Counted from the stretch's first letter, positions 1-5,878 are shown. The stretch is 5,878 bases of DNA from JBGSLA01 sp041740935 (GCA_041740935.1 JBGSLA010000169.1:1-5878), one strand, 5' to 3'. The notes: a model not told the origin generated them from the letters alone. A program made the numbers and translations.

Positions 1-999
<999 letters not shown>

Positions 1000-1082
1000 C
1001 CGCCCCAATAATAAGGGCAAGGATCACCACTTCCCTCTGCAAACCTTTGGTCAAACTTAAGTTGACCCCCTGGAAATCTCAG

Positions 1083-1096
1083 GGCGGTTTCCCGCC
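1083..1096 (+). terminator. Possible weak terminator downstream of purF
   Basis: GGCGG (1083-1087) pairs with CCGCC (1092-1096) around the loop TTTC. The downstream bases GTTGCTTTAATT are only moderately T-rich, and the stem has just 5 base pairs. It is the best terminator candidate after purF, but a poor one. Confidence 0.25.
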
Positions 1097-1153
1097 GTTG
1101 CTTTAATTAAAATCGACAACATCAATTGTCACAATATTTCACCGACTGAAAAC

Positions 1154-1223
1154 TTATCATATGGGATTATCCTCATGATTGAGGTATAGTGATTCTCAAT
1201 CCATGAGACAGATATCCAGATAA
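1154..1223 (+). repeat. Long interrupted palindrome / stem-loop upstream of the NTF2-like gene
   Basis: Working inward, 1154-1158 TTATC pairs with 1219-1223 GATAA, and 1164-1171 GGATTATC pairs with 1211-1217 GATATCC with one bulged T. Then 1172-1177 CTCATG pairs with 1202-1207 CATGAG, and 1178-1183 ATTGAG pairs with 1195-1200 CTCAAT with a bulged C at 1201. That gives 24 Watson-Crick pairs in total around an 11-base apical loop (1184-1194). The outer arms are separated by small internal loops. It ends 6 bases before an AGGAG (1229-1233). It could be an operator, a structured mRNA leader or a remnant of a small mobile repeat; the sequence alone does not decide between these. Confidence 0.6.
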
Positions 1224-1300
1224 CGTGCAGGAGATAACCAAATCCCATGAGTCTATCATGTGAACTCATCACCACTACGCCGGGCCCTGGTATGGCGAAA

Positions 1301-1306
1301 GGGAGG
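1301..1306 (+). promoter_or_regulatory. Ribosome binding site deciding the start at 1313
   Basis: GGGAGG lies 6 bases before the ATG at 1313. The upstream in-frame ATG at 1247 has an AGGAG (1229-1233) 13 bases away, which is long for efficient initiation. This favours 1313 as the main start. Confidence 0.55.
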
Positions 1307-1312
1307 GCAGCC

Positions 1313-2005
1313 ATGCAAGAAATTCTGCACCAAAAGGAATTTTTGCAAAAGGCCCAGTCAGCTATCGAGGCGGAAACCGAGGAAATGTTTAAGGTATCAA
1401 CCCGCCTGAATGACAATCTCGCGAAGGCCTTCAAGTTGATGTGGCGACAGCTTTTAGTGATCTGGGCGATGATCATCGTCCTGGGAATATCCTTTTTCCT
1501 GGTGCTCGGTAGATCTTCGCCGCCGGTTCAGGTTGCTCCCCCGGTAATGACCGCCGCGGCCCAGCCGGCGAACGATCCAGGGTTAACTGTTCTGGCGCCA
1601 GGACTTCCGACCCAGCCTCCTCTCCAATCCCGAGTCATGGCAGAGGGGGAAAAAGTCCGGGAAACTCTGGAGCAGGTTCGAAAAGCACAATTGCACAAAG
1701 ACCTCCACCTGTTTTTGAACTCCTATTCTCCCACCTTTCCCGGTCTCAATCAAAAAAAAGAAAGCATTCTGAAAACCTGGCGACAATTCGATTACCTGGA
1801 CCTGCAGTTTAAGATCGAAAATATTCAGCAGAAAAATGACCATACCCTCGCAGCCAGAGTCATCTGGGATATAACCTTGAACGATTTACAATCCCAAACC
1901 AAAAAAAATACTGTTAAAAAATACACCGTGCAATTTTCAAATTCTTCAGGAAAATGGCTTATTGCAGGCATTGATCCAGAGAGACCTTCCCAAAACTTGC
2001 CTTAA
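1313..2005 (+). CDS. Membrane-anchored protein with C-terminal NTF2-like domain, function unknown
   Basis: This is a 230-residue protein of unknown function. Residues 1-44 are charged and probably helical and cytosolic (several Glu, Lys and Gln; possible coiled coil). Residues 47-66 form one transmembrane helix (from about LLVIWAMIIVLGISFFLVLG), followed by a Pro/Ala-rich linker of about 40 residues. The C-terminal about 115 residues begin VRETLEQVRKAQLHKDLH and contain LNSYSPTFPGL, KTWRQFDYLDLQFKIENI and a KYTVQF...GKWLIAGID ending. That pattern (an early Y-S-P-F segment, then alternating strands and a G-K-W-x-I final strand) resembles NTF2-like domains such as those fused to L,D-transpeptidases (Cds6-like C-terminus). 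I infer this by eye. I chose this start for its ribosome site; an in-frame ATG at 1247 would add 22 residues that look unlike a conserved domain. The SH3 lipoprotein follows 95 bases downstream, which suggests a joint envelope role. No enzyme motif is visible. Confidence 0.85.
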   Translation: MQEILHQKEFLQKAQSAIEAETEEMFKVSTRLNDNLAKAFKLMWRQLLVIWAMIIVLGISFFLVLGRSSPPVQVAPPVMTAAAQPANDPGLTVLAPGLPTQPPLQSRVMAEGEKVRETLEQVRKAQLHKDLHLFLNSYSPTFPGLNQKKESILKTWRQFDYLDLQFKIENIQQKNDHTLAARVIWDITLNDLQSQTKKNTVKKYTVQFSNSSGKWLIAGIDPERPSQNLP

Positions 2006-2022
2006 CAAAATGCCTGTGGGGC

Positions 2023-2050
2023 CTGACCGTGCTGAGTCAACGGGTAAAAT
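2023..2050 (+). promoter_or_regulatory. Possible sigma70-like promoter for the SH3 lipoprotein gene
   Basis: CTGACC (2023-2028, 4 of 6 matches to TTGACA) and TAAAAT (2045-2050, 5 of 6 to TATAAT) are 16 bases apart. A start near 2057 would give a leader of about 44 bases. The gap is also short enough for read-through from the upstream gene. Confidence 0.3.
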
Positions 2051-2100
2051 AGAGGGTTCTTCGCCCGGGAAAACATTACGAGAGTTAAGGTAGAGTAATT

Positions 2101-2997
2101 ATGTTCGGTCCTGGAAGCCTGGGTCGCGCCGTTCTGCTTCTCTGGCTGTTGATTACAAGCCACTCCTGCGCCCTGATGGAGACCAGGCCCAGTCCCGAAG
2201 TTTTCTACACCATACCCCCGGTGACTTATCTTCGGGAATACCCCGGTTATGCCAGTCAGATTATTGCAACGCTTTACCAGGCAGAACAGGTTACCATTTT
2301 ATCAAGCCTAACGGACAACTGGTGCCGGGTGCAAACCGTGGCAGGCGGGCAGGTTGGCTGGCTTCAGCAGCCCTTGTTGAGCGCCGTGCCCATCCGACTC
2401 GAAACCTATTACCTCCAGGTTGATGAAGCGCCGCTGCGAAATGAACCTCATGAGGAGGTTCTCTCCCGGCAGATCTTGCGCCGGGGTGATCAGGTCAGGA
2501 AGCTTTCCGAGAACCGGCAGGGCTGGTGGCGGGTCTTAGTGGAAAGCGACAAAAGCATCGGTTGGCTTCCAGCCGCCCTGCTAGCCGCACAGCCGCCGGC
2601 AGAGCGGCCCCCTGAGGCCGCAGGCAAGCCACCCGGCCAGGCTGACCCAGGGGCCGGCTCTCCCTCCAAGCCGGCTCCGAAAAACACCTATTTCGTGGCC
2701 GTCGCCGCCATGGAACTGCACCTTCTGCCGCTGCTCAGCTCTCCGGTGGTCAAGGTGTTAAAATTCAACGAGAAGGTCCAGGGAGTCTCTCAGTCCGGTT
2801 CCGGGTGGCTCAAGGTAAAATACCCCGAGACCGGGGCCCAGGGGTGGGCCCTGACCCGTCTGCTCTCCGAATCCCCTGGAAAGGCTCCGAAGACCCTTGC
2901 CCCCAAAAAGAAAAAAGCGCCGAAAAAACCCCAGCGCCCTGCCCTGAAGAAGGACCAGCGCCTCCAGCCGGAAGACCCTGACCCTGAAGTTATGTAG
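2101..2997 (+). CDS. Probable lipoprotein with three bacterial SH3 (SH3b) domains
   Basis: This 298-residue protein is probably exported. Residues 1-22 form a signal peptide with the hydrophobic core AVLLLWLLI, and Cys23 follows in SHSC, a non-canonical lipobox, so lipid attachment is likely but not certain. Three SH3b-type repeats follow, at about 35-94, 102-163 and 196-257. Each has a Y-x-V/T opening strand, a 'LR-x-P' or 'LHLLP' turn, a hydrophobic run ahead of a G/N-x-W-x-x-V strand (NWCRV, GWWRV, GWLKV) and a closing G-W-L/A strand (VGWLQ, IGWLP, QGWAL). A Pro-rich linker (164-193) separates repeats 2 and 3. The tail (259-298) is Lys/Pro-rich (APKKKKAPKKPQ) and then acidic. SH3b domains commonly bind peptidoglycan or cell-wall peptides; no catalytic domain is present. 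TAAGG at 2086-2090 is a modest ribosome site 10 bases before the ATG. It pairs with the upstream NTF2-like membrane protein. Its exact role is unknown. Confidence 0.9.
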   Translation: MFGPGSLGRAVLLLWLLITSHSCALMETRPSPEVFYTIPPVTYLREYPGYASQIIATLYQAEQVTILSSLTDNWCRVQTVAGGQVGWLQQPLLSAVPIRLETYYLQVDEAPLRNEPHEEVLSRQILRRGDQVRKLSENRQGWWRVLVESDKSIGWLPAALLAAQPPAERPPEAAGKPPGQADPGAGSPSKPAPKNTYFVAVAAMELHLLPLLSSPVVKVLKFNEKVQGVSQSGSGWLKVKYPETGAQGWALTRLLSESPGKAPKTLAPKKKKAPKKPQRPALKKDQRLQPEDPDPEVM

Positions 2998-3052
2998 AGG
3001 CGTCGGCTTATATGGTTTTCGGTTTTTAGTAAACCCGTAATGAAATGCAACA

Positions 3053-3184
3053 GAGGCTTCTGCAAAAGTGTGTTATTTTGTCATCCTGAACGAAGTGAAG
3101 GATCTCAAGCTTTTTGGTAATACGAGATTCTTCGCTTCGCTCAGAATGACAACTTCCCACCTTAGTGAATTTTGCCAGAAGCTC
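3053..3184. repeat. Nested palindromic, MITE-like interspersed repeat
   Basis: The inner inverted repeat has 26-base arms, 3080-3105 and 3125-3150, that match at 22 of 26 positions, with a 19-base spacer. The arms begin GTCATCCTGAACGAAG and end CGCTCAGAATGAC. An outer, imperfect inverted repeat of about 15 bases flanks it: GAGGCTTCTGCAAAA (3053-3067) against TTTTGCCAGAAGCTC (3170-3184), differing by two single-base indels. The inner part matches a repeat I recognise from many bacterial genomes, whose translation on one strand gives the tell-tale peptides CHSERSEES and HFVQDD; both can be read here on the minus strand. No transposase is present, so any movement would need help in trans. The outer boundary is an inference. 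Confidence 0.8.
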
Positions 3185-3350
3185 GGTTGTATCCACAACA
3201 ATAGGTATATTCACAACAATCTGGTACATCGTTGAGCTTTAAAGATACAGGCTTCCCAGCTGTGCTGCCCTGGACCAAACCTAAAAGCTATATTTTACTC
3301 TGTCGGTGCTTTTGAGACCTGGCCAGAGGCCTGCCGCCAAACTTCATACC

Positions 3351-3357
3351 AAGGAGG
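3351..3357 (+). promoter_or_regulatory. Strong ribosome binding site of the phosphoesterase gene
   Basis: AAGGAGG is 7 bases before the ATG at 3365. It is a near-perfect Shine-Dalgarno sequence and fixes the start of this gene. Confidence 0.85.
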
Positions 3358-3364
3358 GTGTGCC

Positions 3365-4117
3365 ATGAAATTCATCCATGTCAGCGATCTCCATTTCCAT
3401 TCGCATTCCGGCGACAACAAGGGGGCCGCCAAGGCGCTGAAGTACATCGAGAAACACTACCCGGAGTCCAAGCTCATCGTCACCGGCGACATTGTGGACG
3501 ACGGCCACCCGGTGCAGTATGACAACGCCTTTAATGCCCTGAAGCCCTTTATGGGCCGGGTGTTCATCTGTCCGGGGAACCATGACTTCGGCGCGGCCGG
3601 CAACTTTTTCAGCCTGGAGCGGGCCAAGCGCTTCGATGAGGCACTCGCCAAACCCCTCAAACAAGGGGGCACCTTCACCGGCGACCAGACCCCGGTGGTC
3701 AATATCGTGCGGGAGCCCGACACCGAGGTCATGCTCATCGCCCTGGACACCAACCTCGAGACCGAGCATCCCTTTGACTTCGCCTGCGGCCAGGTGGGGG
3801 AGCGCCAGCTGGCCGCGCTCAAGACCCAGTTGTCCACCGCGCCCACCGATCTGCCCAAAATCGTCTTTTTCCACCATCACCCCTTCATGCACAACAATCC
3901 CTTTATGGAGCTCACCGACGGGCGCCTGCTGATGCGGGCCCTGTACAACCGGGTGGACGTGGTGTGCTTCGGCCACAAGCACGTCTCCCGCCAATGGGAG
4001 AACATGAACGGCATCGCCTTTGTCCTGGCCGCGGATAATGCCCCGGGGAAAAACTTTGCCCGGGAAATTACCGTGGTGGGCCAAAACATCAGCGTCGCGG
4101 ATGTCCGCATTTCCTGA
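3365..4117 (+). CDS. Calcineurin-like metallophosphoesterase
   Basis: This 250-residue cytosolic enzyme belongs to the binuclear metallophosphoesterase fold, which includes class III cyclic-nucleotide phosphodiesterases (CpdA/Icc type). All expected metal-ligand motifs are present in order: D-x-H at Asp8/His10 (VSDLHFH), Gly-Asp at 41-42 (VTGDIVDDG), GNHD at 71-74 with Asn72/His73, a histidine cluster at 170-172 (FFHHHPF) and GHKH at 203-206. The length is near that of compact family members. No signal peptide or membrane helix is seen. Substrate cannot be told from sequence: cAMP, another phosphodiester or a phosphomonoester are all possible. It stands alone, with repeat-bearing spacers on both sides and no close co-directional partner, so context gives no hint. 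All active-site residues are intact, so it should be functional. Confidence 0.95.
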   Translation: MKFIHVSDLHFHSHSGDNKGAAKALKYIEKHYPESKLIVTGDIVDDGHPVQYDNAFNALKPFMGRVFICPGNHDFGAAGNFFSLERAKRFDEALAKPLKQGGTFTGDQTPVVNIVREPDTEVMLIALDTNLETEHPFDFACGQVGERQLAALKTQLSTAPTDLPKIVFFHHHPFMHNNPFMELTDGRLLMRALYNRVDVVCFGHKHVSRQWENMNGIAFVLAADNAPGKNFAREITVVGQNISVADVRIS

Positions 4118-4161
4118 GTGAGGTTGGTGGCCTCAGTTCCATCCGAAAACTCCCTAAAATT

Positions 4162-4182
4162 CCCCCCTTTTCTAAAGGGGGG
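4162..4182. repeat. CCCCCCTTT/AAAGGGGGG palindromic repeat
   Basis: A perfect 9-base-pair stem (4162-4170 with 4174-4182) closes on the loop TCT. The flanks AAATT and TGAGGGGGGATTT extend the pattern of a widespread interspersed repeat, which translates as KGG.GGF-type peptides. It lies 45 bases after the phosphoesterase stop and might stop transcription, but no T-run follows it. Confidence 0.7.
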
Positions 4183-4255
4183 TGAGGGGGGATTTGATAA
4201 GCCCCTGAAAAACCTACTTTCTGTAGGCGCAGGCTTTACCGTGAAAAACCCCTGG

Positions 4256-4321
4256 AAAATGTAGAGCAGGCGCCTCGCCTGCTCCTTTAAAGAACAGCCG
4301 GGGGCGGCTGTTCTACATTTT
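4256..4321. repeat. Double-hairpin palindromic element with closing outer repeat
   Basis: The outer arms AAAATGT (4256-4262) and ACATTTT (4315-4321) enclose two perfect hairpins. The first is GAGCAGGCG/CGCCTGCTC (4264-4272 with 4276-4284, loop CCT). The second is AGAACAGCCG/CGGCTGTTCT (4291-4300 with 4305-4314, loop GGGG). A 6-base linker joins them. All 26 pairs are perfect. As RNA or cruciform DNA it would fold as a three-way junction. The second hairpin with the trailing ATTTTTC could also act as an intrinsic terminator for the + strand. Confidence 0.75.
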
Positions 4322-4461
4322 TCATCCTAGGGGGTGGGTAAAGTTGTCCATGATCGTTTGGCCTGCGCTGGCACAGCCTATAGCGGGAAAGCGCCGCGCC
4401 TCCCGCGTTTGGCACAATTTTTCCCGCCCGGCTAAATTCCTCAAGGTGCAATATTTTGGTA

Positions 4462-4483
4462 GGGCGGCCGTCCCCGGCCGCCC
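4462..4483. repeat. GGGCGGCCG/CGGCCGCCC hairpin module
   Basis: A perfect 9-base-pair stem (4462-4470 with 4475-4483) closes on the loop TCCC. It is preceded by GTA, so the module reads GTAG plus a GC stem, as in the double-hairpin element upstream. The sequence ATTTATT follows it. Confidence 0.7.
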
Positions 4484-4492
4484 ATTTATTCT

Positions 4493-4544
4493 GGTTCCCA
4501 AGCTCCCGCTTGGGGACCCACTTGCCTGCAAAGCTCTGCTTTGC
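4493..4544. repeat. Two-hairpin interspersed repeat (VPKLPLG-type)
   Basis: The first hairpin is GGTTCCCAAGC (4493-4503) with GCTTGGGGACC (4508-4518), 11 pairs including one G-T wobble, loop TCCC. The second is GCAAAGC/GCTTTGC (4528-4534 with 4538-4544), loop TCT. I recognise this two-hairpin arrangement as a dispersed repeat of several bacterial phyla whose chance translation reads VPKLPLG. Confidence 0.7.
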
Positions 4545-4598
4545 TCCGAAGTATGCGCCGCAGCCCCTCGCCCGGACCCCCTCCGCTAATCCCACCAA

Positions 4599-4632
4599 GG
4601 GGGTTGGGAGTGGCTCTGGGGGATTGGGGGGG
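4599..4632 (+). other. G-rich tract with quadruplex potential
   Basis: Four G runs lie at 4599-4603, 4606-4608, 4618-4622 and 4626-4632, separated by 2, 9 and 3 bases. The middle loop is longer than the usual 7-base limit, so stability is uncertain. A GTGGCTC/GAGCCAC inverted repeat (4610-4616 and 4635-4641) overlaps it and would compete. Confidence 0.4.
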
Positions 4633-4766
4633 TGGAGCCACCTCCCCTACGCCCTCCCCTCAGAAAGGGAGCGCTTCCACTTTCATCTTCTTAATTCCCG
4701 CCAAGCCTGATAAGATTAACTGAAGCCAAAAGCTAACATCCTCTTTTAACAGGCTCTTTCGATACC

Positions 4767-5878
4767 ATGACCATGACCCCGAAACGACCGGTTTACCCCT
4801 TTGCGGCCCTGGTGGGCCAGGAATTGTTGAAAAAAGCCCTGATCCTCAATGCCATCAACCCCCGTCTGGGAGGCGTCCTGGTGCGGGGCGAAAAAGGCAC
4901 GGCCAAGTCCACCGCGGCCCGGGGGCTGGCGGCGCTTTTGCCCCCCATCCCCATGGTGGCGAGCTGCCCCTTCCATTGCCACCCGGAGATGCCCGAGCTC
5001 ATGTGCGATCATTGCCGGGAGCGCTTCGCCCGGGGAGAGGCCCTGCCGGTGCGCCCCCGGCCCATGCCGGTGGTGGATCTGCCCCTCGGCACCACCGAGG
5101 ACCGCCTGCTCGGGAGCATCGACCTCGAAAAGGCCATCAAAAGCGGCGAAAAGCACTTCGAGCCGGGGCTTCTGGCCGCGGCCAACCGGGGCATCCTCTA
5201 TGTGGACGAAGTGAATCTCCTGGACGACCACCTGGTGGACGTGCTCCTGGACGCCGCGGCCATGGGGGTGAACGTGGTGGAGCGGGAGGGCATCTCCTTT
5301 GAGCACCCGGCCCGCTTCATCCTGGTGGGCACCATGAATCCGGAGGAAGGGGAGCTCAGGCCCCAACTGCTGGACCGCTTCGGCCTGTGCGCCGAAGTGG
5401 CGGGGCTGCCCAACCTGGACGACCGCATGGCCGTGGTCACCCGGCGCCTGGCCTACGAAGACGACCCGGAAAGATTCATCGAACAGTGGGAAGCCGACCA
5501 GGAGCGCCTGCGGGAGGCCATTGTCTCGGCCCGGCAGCGCCTGGCTCAGGTGGCCTACGCCGCCGACATTTTGCGCCTCATTTCCATGATCTGCCTCGAC
5601 CAGGGGGTGGACGGCCACCGGGCCGACATCTACATGCTCAAAGCCGCCCAGACCCTGGCGGCCTATCACGGCCGGGACGCGGTAGGCCCAGACGACGTGA
5701 GGGAGGCCGCGCTGCTGGTGCTGCCCCACCGTCGCCGCCGCCAGCCCTTCGGCGACACCCGCCTGGACCAGGACAAATTGGCAGAAACTTTTAAAAAATT
5801 TCAGGAAGAGCAAGAAGCTGCCCACGTCCCGCCCGGGCCGCCACCCCCGGGCGAGGCCGCCCCCCCGTCCGGCAACGC
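4767..5878 (+). CDS. Magnesium/cobalt chelatase-type AAA+ ATPase (ChlI/BchI family), 3' truncated by window edge
   Basis: This is the AAA+ motor of a tetrapyrrole metal-chelatase complex, which uses ATP to drive Mg or Co insertion. There are 370 codons and no stop before the window end. Motifs are Walker A GEKGTAKS (41-48), the family insert LPLGTTEDRLLGSIDLEKAI (105-124), Walker B ILYVDE (143-148), sensor 1 at GTMNPEEGELRPQLLDRFG (188-206, Asn191), arginine-finger candidates Arg198/Arg204 and sensor 2 at GHRAD (Arg286). Four cysteines (67, 71, 80, 83) form a C-x3-C...C-x2-C group that may bind zinc. The last about 20 residues are a Pro/Gly/Ala linker, as in ChlI-ChlD fusions that continue into a von Willebrand A domain; that domain would lie outside the window. 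Start: ATG 4767, because the frame is closed by TAA at 4734 with no other start codon between; ATG 4773 is an alternative. The ribosome site is weak (AGG, 4751-4753). Absence of chlorophyll genes leaves cobaltochelatase-like or other roles open. Confidence 0.93.
   Translation, partial: MTMTPKRPVYPFAALVGQELLKKALILNAINPRLGGVLVRGEKGTAKSTAARGLAALLPPIPMVASCPFHCHPEMPELMCDHCRERFARGEALPVRPRPMPVVDLPLGTTEDRLLGSIDLEKAIKSGEKHFEPGLLAAANRGILYVDEVNLLDDHLVDVLLDAAAMGVNVVEREGISFEHPARFILVGTMNPEEGELRPQLLDRFGLCAEVAGLPNLDDRMAVVTRRLAYEDDPERFIEQWEADQERLREAIVSARQRLAQVAYAADILRLISMICLDQGVDGHRADIYMLKAAQTLAAYHGRDAVGPDDVREAALLVLPHRRRRQPFGDTRLDQDKLAETFKKFQEEQEAAHVPPGPPPPGEAAPPSGN

Larger units (their letters stand above)
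1000..1312. other. Spacer between purF and the NTF2-like membrane protein, rich in dyads
   Basis: I see no gene in this spacer. It is AT-richer than purF and holds several inverted repeats: a GGTCAA/TTGACC dyad (1049-1067), a short GC hairpin (1083-1096), a TTTAATTAAA palindrome (1102-1111), a GACAA/TTGTC hairpin with a 6-base loop (1115-1130) and a large interrupted palindrome (1154-1223). The last 66 bases (1247-1312) could instead be coding if the upstream ATG of the next gene is used. A good sigma70 promoter was not found. TATAGT at 1185-1190 resembles a -10 box but has no -35 partner at the right distance. Confidence 0.6.
2998..3364. other. Spacer between the SH3 lipoprotein and the phosphoesterase genes
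   Basis: No gene is supported here. The left half carries the nested palindromic element at 3053-3184. The right half (3185-3350) is ordinary, moderately AT-rich sequence. TATATT at 3289-3294 resembles a -10 box, but the only candidate -35 (CTGCCC, 3265-3270) matches poorly. The last bases hold the ribosome site of the phosphoesterase gene. Confidence 0.6.
4118..4766. other. Repeat-rich non-coding region between the phosphoesterase and chelatase genes
   Basis: This is about 650 bases without a believable gene. It contains a chain of palindromes: 4162-4182, a double hairpin inside an outer repeat (4256-4321), 4462-4483, 4493-4518 and 4528-4544, then a G-rich tract (4599-4632). Frames that stay open here simply read through these repeats; one gives the repeat peptide VPKLPLG. 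The final 90 bases are AT-richer and lead into the chelatase gene without a clear promoter. Confidence 0.7.

Noticed and set aside
1129..1476. 115-codon minus-strand frame over the first part of the NTF2-like gene
   Set aside because: It overlaps the membrane-helix coding region in antisense, has no recognisable domain and crosses the large palindrome.
3021..3035. GGTTT/AAACC hairpin as a terminator for the SH3 lipoprotein gene
   Set aside because: It has only five weak pairs and no T-run follows.
3026..3229. 67-codon minus-strand frame reading CHSERSEES and HFVQDD
   Set aside because: These peptides are the chance translation of a widespread palindromic repeat, not a protein.
3344..4084. 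246-codon open frame on the minus strand opposite the phosphoesterase
   Set aside because: The + strand frame carries every metallophosphoesterase motif and a perfect ribosome site; the antisense protein is low-complexity and is a GC-bias shadow.
4119..4135. TGAGG/CCTCA hairpin as a terminator for the phosphoesterase gene
   Set aside because: It has a five-pair stem with a 7-base loop and no following T-run.
4410..4427. TGGCACAATTTTTCC resembling a sigma54 promoter
   Set aside because: The -12 GC element is missing and the match stops at TGGCAC.
4287..4723. Several open frames of 60-103 codons on both strands
   Set aside because: They run through palindromic repeats, lack good ribosome sites and give Pro/Arg/Gly-rich or repeat-type peptides such as VPKLPLG.
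4746..5825. 359-codon open frame on the minus strand opposite the chelatase ATPase
   Set aside because: It is antisense to a gene with clear AAA+ motifs, its His/Gly/Val-rich protein has no recognisable domain, and it is explained by the high GC third-position bias of the real gene.

Overview
The window looks like chromosomal DNA of a GC-rich bacterium. Codon use in purF, the phosphoesterase and the chelatase ATPase strongly favours G/C third positions. No phage, plasmid or CRISPR genes are visible. A non-phototrophic Desulfobacterota-like (former Deltaproteobacteria) anaerobe is my best guess. The basis is a cluster-type PurF, a BchI-like chelatase ATPase without chlorophyll genes nearby, and interspersed palindromes of kinds I associate with such genomes. 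No marker gene settles this, so the taxonomic guess is weak.

Layout, left to right, with all genes on the + strand: (1) the 3' two thirds of purF (amidophosphoribosyltransferase, first step of purine synthesis), cut by the left edge; (2) an AT-richer spacer with several dyads, including a 24-base-pair interrupted palindrome; (3) a small single-pass membrane protein with a periplasmic NTF2-like domain; (4) a probable secreted lipoprotein with three bacterial SH3 domains and a Lys/Pro-rich tail; (5) a spacer holding a nested-palindrome, MITE-like repeat; (6) a stand-alone calcineurin-like metallophosphoesterase; (7) a 650-base non-coding stretch packed with at least five palindromic modules and a G-rich tract; (8) the 5' part of a magnesium/cobalt-chelatase-type AAA+ ATPase (ChlI/BchI family), cut by the right edge inside a Pro-rich linker.

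The genes do not form one obvious pathway. PurF and the chelatase ATPase are metabolic enzymes. The membrane protein and SH3 lipoprotein form a plausible cell-envelope pair of unknown role. The phosphoesterase sits alone between two repeat-rich spacers. I see no convincing new multi-gene system. The least explained parts are the envelope pair with its structured leader and the dense palindromic repeat region at about 4160-4640.
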